Shown in pieces: positions 17,082 through 28,872 of a DNA stretch of 64,000 bases (positions are counted from its first letter, which is position 1; every line of letters starts with the position of its first letter). The DNA lies in contig JADJEE010000001.1 of assembly GCA_016709225.1 (NCBI GenBank), forward strand, positions 2,108,001 to 2,172,000. Reading direction: 5' to 3'. The position numbers and the translations under genes were made by a program. Under the pieces are notes generated by a model, which searched no databases, was not told where the DNA came from, and saw nothing but the letters and a program-made list of their open reading frames with translations. The stretch comes from Deltaproteobacteria bacterium (lineage in GTDB: Bacteria; Myxococcota_A; Polyangia; Nannocystales; Nannocystaceae).

Positions 17082-17519
17082 CTACAGGTACGGGCGCAGG
17101 GTGCCGACCAGGTTCGGCACCGCCGCGATCACGTGCTCACGCGCGCCCCCGCGGAGCTTCTCGTAGGTCTTGCGCACGGTGCCGTTGCTCGAGCGCTGGG
17201 CCTTGGCGTCGGTCACCGACAGCAGCGCGTCGGCGACCTCGTCGCGGTGGCTCTCGAGGTACTTCGCGAACGGCTCGCCGCCGCCGCCGGCCTTGGCCTG
17301 CATCGGCTCCATCGCGGCCGCGAAGTCGGGCAGCAGCGCTTCGACGACCTGCGTCACGAAGCCGGGCTTGATCGCCTTCACGACCTTGTAGCCGGTCTTC
17401 ACCGCGAAGCCCGAGAGGCCCGACTTGCCGTCGACCTCGCGATCGATCAGATCGCAGCACGCGGAGACGACCTGGGGACGGACTGCGGGTGCGGTGAGCT
17501 TCTCGACGAGTGTGGTCAT
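17082..17519 (-). CDS. conserved hypothetical cytosolic protein (145 aa)
   Basis: Not firmly recognised; it resembles the helical DUF6918-type proteins seen in actinobacteria and myxobacteria, with low certainty. The 145 residues are mostly helical and have no signal or membrane segment. Landmarks are SACCDLIDREVDGKSGLSG near the N-terminus, GYKVVKAIKPGFVTQVVEALLPDF, a Gly-rich loop, and AREHVIAAVPNLVGTLRPYL at the end. The ATG at 17519 is chosen because upstream frame sequence is Arg-rich noise. It is convergent with the ferritin-like lipoprotein gene (10-bp gap) and divergent from the S9 peptidase gene. Confidence 0.7.
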   Translation of the reverse strand: MTTLVEKLTAPAVRPQVVSACCDLIDREVDGKSGLSGFAVKTGYKVVKAIKPGFVTQVVEALLPDFAAAMEPMQAKAGGGGEPFAKYLESHRDEVADALLSVTDAKAQRSSNGTVRKTYEKLRGGAREHVIAAVPNLVGTLRPYL

Positions 17520-17646
17520 GCCTGTGGTCGGGGATGCTCGCCCGATTCCCCCGCCGCTGACAAGCCGTCGGCCGTGGGCACGCCGACGCACCCGCGGCTG
17601 CGGCGCTCGCACGGCCACCGCAGCGCACCCGCGCATCGGGGCTATC

Positions 17647-19946
<2,300 letters not shown>

Positions 19947-19950
<4 letters not shown>

Positions 19951-21950
19951 AGTACGTCATCAAGAGCGAGCGGCCCAGCAAGCCGCTGTTCGACGCCGAG
20001 CGCGACCTGAACCCCGAGCAACGCGCGGCGGTCGAGGCCGAGCCGGGCATGGTGCTGGTGATCGCGGGTGCGGGCACCGGCAAGACCCGCACGCTGACCT
20101 ACCGCGTGGCGCGGCTGGTGTCGCGCGGCACCCCGCCCGATCGGATCTTGCTGTGCACGTTCACCAATCGCGCCGCGCGCGAGATGGTCGCGCGGGTCGA
20201 GGCGCTGCTGGGCCTCGACATGCAGCGCTGCTGGGCCGGCACCTTCCACCACATCGGCCACCGGCTGCTGCGCCGCCACGCCGACGCGGTCGGGCTGGGC
20301 ACCGACTTCGGCATCGTCGACGGCGAGGACGCACGGGCCATCCTCGCCTCGGTGATCGCCGAGCTCGGCCTCAAGGCGCTGTCGGCCCGACGCTTCCCCG
20401 AGCCCAAGCTGCTCCACGGCCTGATCGGGCTCGCACAGGGCACCGGCACGCCGTTGCCCGAGCTGGTGGCCGCACGCGCGACCAACCTGGTGCCGCAGCT
20501 GCCGGCGATCCTCGATGTGTGCGCGCGCTATGCCGAGCGCAAGCGTGCGCTCAACGTCGTCGACTTCGACGACCTGCTGGTCCACTGGCACACGCTGCTG
20601 ACCGCGCCCGAGCATGCCGCCGTCGCCGAGGCCCTGCGCGGCGAGTACGACCACGTGCTGTGCGACGAGTACCAGGACGTCAGCGCCCTGCAGGGCACGC
20701 TGTGCGAGGAGATGGCCGCGCGCTGCGGCTCGCTGACCTGCGTCGGCGACGACGCGCAATCGATCTACTCGTTCCGCGGCGCGGACTTCGAGCAGATCGG
20801 TGCGTTCCGTCGCCGCCACCCCGACGCCCGCGTGCTCAAGCTGACGGTCAACTACCGCAGCACACCCGAGGTGCTGGCGCTGTCGAACCGCTCGATCGCC
20901 CGCAACGGCAGCGGTCACGCCAAGGAGCTGGTCGCGATCAAGCACAGCGGCATGCGCCCGGCCGTGATCCCGCTGCGCGACGTCTACCAGCAGGCCGAGT
21001 TCGTGGCCCAGCGGGTACTCGAGCTGCACCACGAGCAGAACCTGCCGCTGTCGAAGCTGGCGGTGCTGTACCGCAATCACAGCCACAGCCTCGAGCTGCA
21101 GGTCGAGCTCACGCGCCGCCAGATCCCGTATGCGATCCGCAGCGGTCTGCGGTTCTTCGAGCAGGCCCACATCAAGGACGTGGTCGCGTACCTGCGCGCC
21201 CACGACAACCCCCGCGATCAGGTGGCGTGGGTGCGGCTGCTCAAGCAATGGCCGGGCATCGGCGCCGCCTCGGCCGAGCAACACGCCACCGCACTGGCGG
21301 CGGTGCACGAGCGCGGCGAGCTGCCGGCGGCGCTGCTGCGCCAGGCTGCGGCCGCACGGGGACGCGCGGCCGAGGCGCTGACGCGGCTGTCGACGCTGTT
21401 CGAGCTGCTCGCGGTCGGCGACACCGACGTCGGCGCGGCGATCCGCCGCGTGGTCGAGTCGCACTACGGCGAGTACGCCGAGCGCTCGTTCACCAACGCC
21501 GACGTGCGCAAGGAGGACCTCGAGCACCTCGCCGCGTACGCCGAGCGCTACGGCGGCGCGCAGGAGTTCCTCGCCGAGCTGGCGCTGTTCGAGGGCCTCG
21601 CGGCCGAGAATGTCATGGGCGCCGAGGCACCCGACGACAAGTTGGTGCTGTCGACGATCCATCAGGCCAAGGGCCTCGAGTGGCCGATCGCGTTCGTGCT
21701 GTGGCTGGTCGACGGGCGCTTCCCGACTGCACAGTCGATGCGCGTCGTCGCCGAGCTCGAGGAGGAGCGGCGGCTGTTCTACGTCGCGTGCACGCGCGCC
21801 GCCGACGAGCTCTACCTGTGCTACCCGACCATCGAGCACGGTCGCGACGGCCCGGCCACGCTGATGCGACCGAGCCGCTTCCTCACCGAGATCGACCACG
21901 CGCCCGCGGTGTTCGATCGCTGGCAGATCAGCGAAGAGCCGGCGGAGTGA
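19947..21950 (+). CDS. UvrD/Rep-family superfamily 1A DNA helicase
   Basis: ATP-dependent 3'-5' helicase in DNA repair or replication restart. All SF1A motifs are visible in 667 residues: Q-motif region LNPEQRAAVEA, Walker A AGAGTGKT, Ia TFTNRAAREM, Walker B DEYQDVS, III GDDAQSIYSFRGA, IV NYRST, V LSTIHQAKGLEW and VI EERRLFYVACTRA. The two halves carry UvrD-like 1B/2B insertions, and the protein is a little shorter than E. coli UvrD. There is no nuclease domain, so this is not AddA or RecB. The GTG start overlaps the upstream peptidase stop. A hairpin just past the stop separates it from the convergent gene. Confidence 0.93.
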
Positions 21951-21963
21951 GCCCAGCAGTGCC

Positions 21964-21988
21964 CGGAAGAACGCTTCGCGTTCGTCCG
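21964..21988. terminator. bidirectional hairpin between convergent genes
   Basis: Eleven-base arms (21964-21974, 21978-21988) with one mismatch close over a TTC loop; the core is GAACGC-TTC-GCGTTC. It lies in the 45-bp gap between two convergent stops. Confidence 0.6.
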
Positions 21989-21995
21989 CACCCCG

Positions 21996-23579
21996 CTAGC
22001 GAAACGGCTTGCGTCCGGGCCCGTGCTTGCCCGAGAACGCCGGCGAGGCCGAGGCCGAGGCCGGCGGCGCGGTGGTGCCCGGGCACGGCGTGGTGGTGCC
22101 GTCGGCGCGGTAGCACTGCTCGCCGAGCACCCAGGTCTGCTTGGCGCCGCTCGAGTCGACGTCCTCGAGCGCGAAGTGGGTGCGGCAGCTGGCGACCTTG
22201 CGGTGGCCCTCGCCCGACACGCCGGCCTGCACGCGCACGCTCTGACCGGGGTAGACCATCTCGAGCGGGGTCACCAGCGTGATGGGCATCTCCTCGCGCT
22301 TCTTGCCGCACACGCTCGCGAAGGTCAGCTTGGCGTCCTTGCTGACCGGCGCCGCGAGGGTGATCTCCGCCTGCGCGTACGCGCTGTACCAGCGGCCGTA
22401 GGACGACGCGTTGGCGTTCAAGATCGCGAGCTGGGCGGGCGTGCCCTTGGCATCGACCGCGGGCACCTCGGTGACGGTGGCGCGGCACCGGCCGTCGCGC
22501 ACCCCGGCCGGTCGCACGCAGCGGCGGCCGATGGTGTTCACGCCGCGCACGGCGAACTTCTCGAAGTCGTACGAGACGTCCTGCACCTCGACGTCGCACT
22601 CGGCGCTGCGCATGAACTCCCAGGTGCTCTGGAGCATCTGCCGATGGAGCATCGCGTCGCCGGGCTCGAGCCCGTACCAGCGCGCGTTCAGGAACTGGAA
22701 CTCCACGAAGTGCTTGTCGCCGCCATGGCAGGTCGCCCGCAGGCCGAGGCGATCGGGTGGCGGCCCGCTGCCGGCGACCACCACGAAGCCGAACTCCGCG
22801 GTCGGCAGGAACTGCGCGTCGCGAACGCTCCACGCCACCTCGGGGGTCGGCTCGGCCGCGGTCTCGCACGGCGCGGCGGCCTTGCGACCCGAGCTCCAGC
22901 ACAGCTCGAGGCCACCGCGGCGGTGGGGCGTGCGGTCGTTGTCCCGCAGCGTGACGCTCACCCGGCACGCGCTGGGATCGCCGAGCACGTTGGTGGTGAA
23001 GAGCTGTGCGGAGAGCTTGAACTCCGCACCCGGCCCCGGCACGGCGTTGGCGTAGCCGCCGTCGATCGACGCGACCGCTGCGTCGGCGAAGCTCTCGCCA
23101 CCGTCCTGACACGACACCCGCACCATCACCTCGCCCTTGCGCGACGGCGTGGCCTTGGTGCGTGCGGCGGCCTCGACCTTCATCACCTTGGCCGGGCCGC
23201 CATAGCCGCCGTAGCCGTAGCCGCCGTAGTAGCCGCCGCCCTCGGCGAACTCGACGGTGACGTCGTGGACCTCGAGCTCGTCGGGGCCCTGCGCGGCGGG
23301 AGTGGGGACCGCCGCCTTCGCGGGCTCGGACGCGGCGGCGCCGAGCTCCGGCGCGAGCTCGACCACCGCCTCGGCGAGCAGCTTCGCGTCGGCGCTCGCG
23401 GCCTCGCCGGTGGCCTCGACGGACTCGTCGACCACGCCCGCGTTGGCGACCTGGGCGGCGTCCTCGTCCGCCGACGCGTCGGCACCGACGATCTCACGCA
23501 GCTTCGCGACTGCGCCGTCACAGCCGCACGCCAGCAGTGCGACGGACAAGGACCCAGCGAGGCTTGCAGCGCGCGTCAT
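21996..23579 (-). CDS. large secreted lipoprotein, unknown function
   Basis: Unrecognised. Of 527 residues, a signal ends at LLACGC (lipobox-like). A long Ala/Glu/Asp-rich stretch is followed by a short Gly/Tyr run (GGGYYGGYGYGGYGG at about 115-130). A series of probable beta-rich domains with scattered Cys pairs comes next (VSCQDGGESF, CRVSVTLRDND, CHGGDKHFVEFQFLN, CRTHFALEDVD). It ends in a Ser/Ala/Pro tail with a basic C-terminus. No catalytic motif is apparent. It is convergent with the helicase gene and 63 bp downstream of the ThrE-family exporter gene on the same strand. Confidence 0.75.
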   Translation of the reverse strand: MTRAASLAGSLSVALLACGCDGAVAKLREIVGADASADEDAAQVANAGVVDESVEATGEAASADAKLLAEAVVELAPELGAAASEPAKAAVPTPAAQGPDELEVHDVTVEFAEGGGYYGGYGYGGYGGPAKVMKVEAAARTKATPSRKGEVMVRVSCQDGGESFADAAVASIDGGYANAVPGPGAEFKLSAQLFTTNVLGDPSACRVSVTLRDNDRTPHRRGGLELCWSSGRKAAAPCETAAEPTPEVAWSVRDAQFLPTAEFGFVVVAGSGPPPDRLGLRATCHGGDKHFVEFQFLNARWYGLEPGDAMLHRQMLQSTWEFMRSAECDVEVQDVSYDFEKFAVRGVNTIGRRCVRPAGVRDGRCRATVTEVPAVDAKGTPAQLAILNANASSYGRWYSAYAQAEITLAAPVSKDAKLTFASVCGKKREEMPITLVTPLEMVYPGQSVRVQAGVSGEGHRKVASCRTHFALEDVDSSGAKQTWVLGEQCYRADGTTTPCPGTTAPPASASASPAFSGKHGPGRKPFR

Positions 23580-23642
23580 GGTGTGTGGTCAACTCGTAGG
23601 TGCGAAGGTTCCGCGCTCGGTTCCCTGCGGTCGTGGAGTGAA

Positions 23643-24899
23643 TCACCGCCGGCGCGGCGGCGGTCGTCCGAAGGCATCGCGAATCCGACGCGCGACGTGG
23701 CGCGGCGGTGTGGCGACGTTGGCGGCCAGCAGTCCCGCGACCAACGAAACAGCCACGAGGATCATTTCGATCGCGGTCGCCAGCCCCGGCAACACCTCGC
23801 GGGCCATGATCTCGGCGAGGCTGCGGTAGCCCATGGAGCCCGGCACCAGCAGCAGGATCCCCGGCACGAGCACGGTGCTGGCCGGCTGCCGACGCCACCA
23901 CGCGTAGAGGTTGGAGGCGACACCAAGCGCCAGCGCACCGACGAACATGCCCAGCTCGGGCGACAGCGCGCGCGAGCCCCAGCGCCCGCCGGCGAAGCCG
24001 ATCACGCCGGTCGCCAGCAGCCACGGCAGCTCGCGGGCGGGCGCCCGCAACAGCACGAGCATCGCCACCGGCGCGACCACCAGCGCGACCGCTTCGGCCC
24101 ACGGCGCGGTGGGCCCGATGCCGCCGGTCGGCACCGGGCCGAACGCCAGCTCGCCGATGCGGCTGCCGAGCGCGACCCCGAAGCCGATCGTCAAGAAGGT
24201 GACCATCGCGCCCGCGAAACGAGCGGTGCCCGACGCGAGGTGACGGCTGGCGAGCTCGGTGAGCGCGATCGTCAGCGTGAAGCCGGGGATGAGGATGATG
24301 AGACCCGCGAGCGTCGCGGTGAACACCGACAGCGGCGGCCACAGGTGCGCCATCGCGATCGCGAGCAAAGCCGCCAGCGCGGCGGTCACGAGTTCGAACA
24401 CCCGCGCGACCCCGGCGATGCGTCGACCGATGATCGCGACGATACCGGTGACGAGCCCGATGAGACCGGCCGCGGCGGTCTCGTGCAGCCCGCCGCCCAG
24501 GAACAGCGCGAATGCGCCCGACGACAGCGCGTGGGCGCCGATCGTCACCGGCCGCGAGAACGGCGGGCGCCCAGCCACGATGGTGTTCACACGCACGAGT
24601 GCATCCTCGGTCGTGACCTCGCCGTCGCACACCGCGTCGATCAGCGCCTCGAGCTCGACCAGCTTGCCGAGATCGACCGAGGCCGGCTCGACGCGGAAGA
24701 GGTGCACGTGCTGCTCGGCCCCCTGGCCGAATGCGGAGAAGATCGACGTCGGCGTCGAGAAGAACTGCGCGGCAATGCCGAGGTGCTGCGCCACGCGGGT
24801 CAACGCCGACTCGAGTTCGGGCGAGGCGAAGCCCGACTCGTGCAGGCCGCGGGCGAGCGCGAGCAACAACGCGATGGCGGGCTCGGGCGGGGTCGTCAC
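23643..24899 (-). CDS. threonine/serine exporter family protein (ThrE-like)
   Basis: Membrane exporter related to ThrE of corynebacteria, which expels threonine and serine; the substrate here is not certain. The 418-residue protein has the N-terminal soluble ThrE domain with the signature GIAAQFFSTPTSIFSAFG, then about ten hydrophobic helices in two blocks, including the glycine-rich LIILIPGFTLTIALTELASRHLASG repeat-block motif and, in the second half, LVPGILLLVPGSMGYRSL. Having both halves on one chain is normal for single-component ThrE. The GTG at 24899 gives the standard short N-terminus; further upstream is Arg/Pro noise. Confidence 0.88.
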   Translation of the reverse strand: MTTPPEPAIALLLALARGLHESGFASPELESALTRVAQHLGIAAQFFSTPTSIFSAFGQGAEQHVHLFRVEPASVDLGKLVELEALIDAVCDGEVTTEDALVRVNTIVAGRPPFSRPVTIGAHALSSGAFALFLGGGLHETAAAGLIGLVTGIVAIIGRRIAGVARVFELVTAALAALLAIAMAHLWPPLSVFTATLAGLIILIPGFTLTIALTELASRHLASGTARFAGAMVTFLTIGFGVALGSRIGELAFGPVPTGGIGPTAPWAEAVALVVAPVAMLVLLRAPARELPWLLATGVIGFAGGRWGSRALSPELGMFVGALALGVASNLYAWWRRQPASTVLVPGILLLVPGSMGYRSLAEIMAREVLPGLATAIEMILVAVSLVAGLLAANVATPPRHVARRIRDAFGRPPPRRR

Positions 24900-24951
24900 G
24901 GCGTCGCTGCGCCGCAGCCTAGCAGCCCCGGCCGACACCGGAGCCCGCGCG

Positions 24952-26301
24952 TCATGCTGGCGCCGAGGGCGGCGCGCCCGCGGTCGGTTCGCCCGGGTCC
25001 GCCGCGGTGATGCGGGTCGCCCACGGCAGCATGGCGGCGATCGCCAGCTGCCACAGGCCGCACGCGGCGAAGGTACCGGCGAAGCCGAAGCCACCGACCA
25101 GCAGCGCGCCGATCCCCGGTGCCCACAGCCGCGGCAGGTTGGTCGCGGCCGTGAGCACCGCGAACTGGGTCGCGCGCAGCCGCGGCCAGGTCGCGTCGGC
25201 GAGCACGGCGTGGGTCGCCGTGTACAGCCACGCGATCACGATCGCCTGCAACGCCGCGAAGGTCTGCACGAACACCGGCCGGTGCCAGGCGGCCGCGGCC
25301 GCGGCGAAGCCCACCCACGCCAGCCCGAGCACGGCGCTGCTGACGATCGCCGCGCGGGCGTTGCCCAATCGCGACAGCACCAGCGCAGCCGAGGCGAACC
25401 CCAGCAGCGTCGCGGGCGCGAGCAACCATCCCAGCCGCTCGGCCATCTGCGCTGGCGTCCAGCCGAGGTGCCCGACCAACCACGCGTACGACACCGCCGA
25501 GGTCACGACGTCGGCCGCGAACACCAGGCTCGCCAACAACAACAACCGCCGCCGTCCCGCGAAGGATCGCAGGCCCTGCGCCCACGACGGTGGCGCTGCG
25601 AGCATCGGGCGGCCCACGGGCGCGCGCGCCGAGCCGAGCAGCACCGCCGCGATCGCGGCGACGCCGGCAGCGATCCACGCGGTGACGGCCGGCATGCCGC
25701 CGGGCAGCGCCGCCCACGGTGCGAGCCAAGTCGCGACCAGCAGATCGCCACCGACATGGTGCGCGCCGAGCATGATCGCGAAGCCGCGCCCGCGCGCACG
25801 CGGGCTCAGGCGGTCGAGCGCGAACGCATCGGCGGCGACGTCCTGCAGCGACATCGCGAGGTTGACCGCCAGCCACGCCACGGCGACCGGCCCGCTCACC
25901 GCGCTCGGCTCGCCGCGCCATGCCAGCACCGCCAGCGCGCCAGCGATCGCGAAGCTGGCGATCGCGACCAGCCACAGCGGCCCGCGTCGGCGCGCGCGCG
26001 GGCCATCCACCCACGGCCCCCACAGCAGCTTGAACACCCACGGCACCCCCGCGAGCGACATGATCGCGGCCTGGGCCCCCAGGCTCTCGGCCTCGGCCAG
26101 TCGCGGCAGCAACAGATAGCCGCCCCAGCCGTACACGAGCCCTTGGGCGAGGTAGGCCGAGCCGAGCGCGAGCTGATCGCGGGGACGATCGATCGCCGTC
26201 GGCGTCGCGGGCCCGCCGGATCGCCCACCACCACCACCACCACCGGCGGCGGCCGCGGCCGCGGACGGCACGGCGATGGGGTCACGATCCGTGGACGACA
26301 T
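24952..26301 (-). CDS. MFS transporter, AmpG/SLC33-like
   Basis: Twelve-helix major-facilitator permease. The 449 residues start with an unusual Ala/Gly-rich cytosolic tail (poly-Gly around residue 20), then LAQGLVYGWGGYLLLPRL. The loop-1 region SLAGVPWVFKLLWGPWVDG and the following SLQDVAADAFALDRL are typical of the AmpG/acetyl-CoA-transporter branch, which imports muropeptides or similar solutes. Membrane segments continue to LWQLAIAAMLPWATRI. The ATG at 26301 is the likely start. The gene lies 52 bp upstream of the ThrE-like gene on the same strand, so these two exporters may share a transcript. Confidence 0.85.
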   Translation of the reverse strand: MSSTDRDPIAVPSAAAAAAGGGGGGGRSGGPATPTAIDRPRDQLALGSAYLAQGLVYGWGGYLLLPRLAEAESLGAQAAIMSLAGVPWVFKLLWGPWVDGPRARRRGPLWLVAIASFAIAGALAVLAWRGEPSAVSGPVAVAWLAVNLAMSLQDVAADAFALDRLSPRARGRGFAIMLGAHHVGGDLLVATWLAPWAALPGGMPAVTAWIAAGVAAIAAVLLGSARAPVGRPMLAAPPSWAQGLRSFAGRRRLLLLASLVFAADVVTSAVSYAWLVGHLGWTPAQMAERLGWLLAPATLLGFASAALVLSRLGNARAAIVSSAVLGLAWVGFAAAAAAWHRPVFVQTFAALQAIVIAWLYTATHAVLADATWPRLRATQFAVLTAATNLPRLWAPGIGALLVGGFGFAGTFAACGLWQLAIAAMLPWATRITAADPGEPTAGAPPSAPA

Positions 26302-26529
26302 CGGCGCCAAGCTGCTCTCGTTGGGGGAAGCCCTCGTACGTGCACGGACCCGCCGACACCACGAAGGACGACGGCGCGCAGGATATCGCAGCTGCTTTGC
26401 GCAGATCTGCCGCCGCGCTTGCCATTTGCCGCGGCGTGCATCCCCGTGCGATCCTGCGGGCTCGCACCCCATGGGTCGTGGCGGGGATGGCCGGGGGGCG
26501 AGTACGGTTTTTCGAAGGGGGTCGACGCG

Positions 26530-27891
26530 ATGCGACGCAAGGGTTCGATGGTGGTGACGTTGGTGCTGGCGAGCAGCTGCGGCGGCGACAGCTCGGGCAG
26601 TGGGCGCGAGGCGGGCGAGGACGGCAGCGGCATCTCGGTGACGCTGGGCACCGCGACCGACAGCGTCAGTGCGAGCGCGACCGTGGGCAGTGCGAGCCAG
26701 GGCACCGGCAGCACGGGTGACGGCTCGGGCGGCGTCGACGAGACCGTGGGCTCGGCGACCGACGGCATGAAGTTCGACATCCTCGTGCCCGATGCGAGCA
26801 GCTCGTGTCCGACCGGCGACGGCGGACCGGTCGAGCACTCGTTCATCTGGATCGCCAACAGCGGCCAGGGCACGGTGTCGAAGATCAACACGCAGACCCT
26901 CGTCGAGGAGGGTCGCTACATCGTGCGCCCGGATTCCGCGGGCAACCCCTCGCGCACCTCGGTGTCGCTGACGGGCAACGTCGCGGTCGCCAACCGTGCC
27001 GGCGGCGTGGTGAAGATCTACGCGAACACCGACGAGTGCGCCGAGAGCAACGGCATGCCCGGCATCCAGACCTCGAGCGGCGCCGGTGACATCCTCGCGT
27101 GGGGCGTCGAGGAGTGCGTGGCCTGGTACACGCCCTTCAACTACGCGACGCAGCGTCCGGTCGCGTGGGGTGCGGGCGAGTGGAACGATCAGCTCTGCAC
27201 CTACCAGAACGAGAAGCTGTGGACCGCCGGCGGCATGAACCAGGGCAGCGCCGACGTGCTGTTGCTCGACGGTGAGACCGGCGTGGTCGAGGACATGGTC
27301 ACGATCCCCGGCGTGATCGGCTGGGCGCAGCTGTACGGCGGTGCGGTCGATCCCCAGGGCGACTTCTGGACCGTCGATCACAACTGGGACGGCGCCAGCA
27401 CGCTCATCCGCGTGAACCGTGCCGACATGAGCTACGACACCTGGCCGGTCACCGGACAGGTCCACTACGGGCTCACGGTCGACAAGATGGGCCGCGCGTG
27501 GCTGTGCGGATCGGGCGGCGCCTCGCGCTTCGACCCGGTGCCGCAGACGTGGACGCACCTGCCGCCGATCAACGGCGGCAGCGCGCTGGGTGGCTGCATG
27601 GAGGACGCCAACGGCATCCTCTGGACCAGCCCCTACCCCAACGCGTCGCTGGTCGGCATCGACACCGCCACCGTACAGATCGTGCAGCAGATTCCGATCC
27701 CCGAGTACGTGCACGGCGTGAGCATCGACTTCGAGGGCTACGTGTGGGGCGTGGCCTTCGCGGGCAGCAACGCGTACCGCGTGGACCCGGCGACCGGCAC
27801 CGTCGACACCGTCGGCGGCCTGGTCGGCGCGTACACGTACAGCGACATGACCGGCTTCGCGCTCAGCTCGGTCGGCGCGCCCACGGGCTGA
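26530..27891 (+). CDS. lipoprotein with NHL/Vgb-like beta-propeller
   Basis: Exported protein of 453 residues, function unknown. A short signal ends at VLASSC, followed by an 80-residue Ser/Gly/Thr/Asp tether. A propeller then begins at HSFIWIANSGQGTVSKINTQTL, the repeat style of virginiamycin B lyase and NHL proteins. Later blades read GAVDPQGDFWTVDHNW, GLTVDKMGRAWLCG, CMEDANGILWTSPYPN and VSIDFEGYVWGVAF. Cys residues are spread through the blades. No lyase active-site assignment is possible by eye. Similar proteins are abundant in Nannocystaceae genomes. The ATG at 26530 sets a normal signal length. Confidence 0.78.
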   Translation: MRRKGSMVVTLVLASSCGGDSSGSGREAGEDGSGISVTLGTATDSVSASATVGSASQGTGSTGDGSGGVDETVGSATDGMKFDILVPDASSSCPTGDGGPVEHSFIWIANSGQGTVSKINTQTLVEEGRYIVRPDSAGNPSRTSVSLTGNVAVANRAGGVVKIYANTDECAESNGMPGIQTSSGAGDILAWGVEECVAWYTPFNYATQRPVAWGAGEWNDQLCTYQNEKLWTAGGMNQGSADVLLLDGETGVVEDMVTIPGVIGWAQLYGGAVDPQGDFWTVDHNWDGASTLIRVNRADMSYDTWPVTGQVHYGLTVDKMGRAWLCGSGGASRFDPVPQTWTHLPPINGGSALGGCMEDANGILWTSPYPNASLVGIDTATVQIVQQIPIPEYVHGVSIDFEGYVWGVAFAGSNAYRVDPATGTVDTVGGLVGAYTYSDMTGFALSSVGAPTG

Positions 27892-27925
27892 TCGAGGGCG
27901 GGCTCGGCACCACCGCAGGCTCCCG

Positions 27926-28741
27926 TCAGTCCGCGCAGACCACCGGCAGGCGATCGGCCGGCGCCACGCCTTCGCCGACGCAGCGCTCACGGACCTCGGT
28001 CAGCCGCGCACGACAGCCGAACGCGTGCTGGCGACCGTGGCAGCGGCCCACGAGTCGTTCGCGGCGCTCCCCCGGTGCGCAGCGGCCGGGATCGTCGGCG
28101 CTCGCCGACGGCTCCCAGCCGGTCGCGATGCAGAAGCTCTCGCAGTCGGCGGCGGCGGAGCAGCGGCGGCCGGCGTCGGAGGTCGGGCAATCGCAGGTCT
28201 CGGTGGCGGCCATGCCGACGGTGCCCCAGGTGCCGTGGCAGGCATCGCACGCCGCGATCGCGGCGGTACGCGCGGGATCATCGATCGAGACGACCGTGAA
28301 CTCGACCCGCAGCTCGCGTCCGTCATCGTCGATCGCCACCAGCGTCGCAGGTTGACCGCCGGCGCCCGGCAGGCCGCGGGCGCGCAGCGTCACCGCACCG
28401 CCGCTGCGCACTGGCATCATTCCCGGGTCGTACGCGCGGATCCATCGCGCGCCGCGGGAGGACTCGAGCGAGAGCTCGCGGAGCTCGATCGCCCCGTCGC
28501 CGCACCAGTGGACCTCGATATCGCCCTCGCCGCCCACCACCAGGTGCCGGTTCCAGCGCGCCTCGATCGGCCGCGACTGCACCACCACCAAGCCCTGCGC
28601 GCCCTCGCACGCAGGTGGGGCGCGGACCGGTGCGGGCATCCCCGCCGCGGGCTCGGGCTCGCGGGTCGCCGCCGGGGCGCGGGGCGGCGCGGCGCCACCG
28701 CAGGCCACCCACGACAGCAGCAAGCCGGCCGCGACGCGCAT
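27926..28741 (-). CDS. Cys-rich lipoprotein-like protein with a CxxCH motif
   Basis: Function unknown; 271 residues. A hydrophobic N-terminus ends near WVACGG (weak lipobox), then an Ala/Pro-rich tether. A beta-rich domain follows (about 45-160). The C-terminal part is Cys-dense: CDACHGTWG (a possible c-type haem site, CxxCH), CDCPTSDAGRRCSAAADCESFC, then four further Cys. The ATG at 28741 is preferred; an ATG nine codons upstream (28768) is possible. It is convergent with the propeller lipoprotein gene and divergent from the HEAT protein gene across 131 bp. Haem binding is only suggested by the motif; the many other Cys may instead form disulfides. Confidence 0.7.
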   Translation of the reverse strand: MRVAAGLLLSWVACGGAAPPRAPAATREPEPAAGMPAPVRAPPACEGAQGLVVVQSRPIEARWNRHLVVGGEGDIEVHWCGDGAIELRELSLESSRGARWIRAYDPGMMPVRSGGAVTLRARGLPGAGGQPATLVAIDDDGRELRVEFTVVSIDDPARTAAIAACDACHGTWGTVGMAATETCDCPTSDAGRRCSAAADCESFCIATGWEPSASADDPGRCAPGERRERLVGRCHGRQHAFGCRARLTEVRERCVGEGVAPADRLPVVCAD

Positions 28742-28872
28742 GCTCGGGGAGACACCGCGACCGCGCATCGGTTCCCGCCGGTCACAACTGCAGGGCGCCC
28801 GCCTCCCTCCATCGCAAGCCCCTCGCGCACGGCCCCCCCCACGCGCGCGTGCGCGAACATCGACGAGCCGCC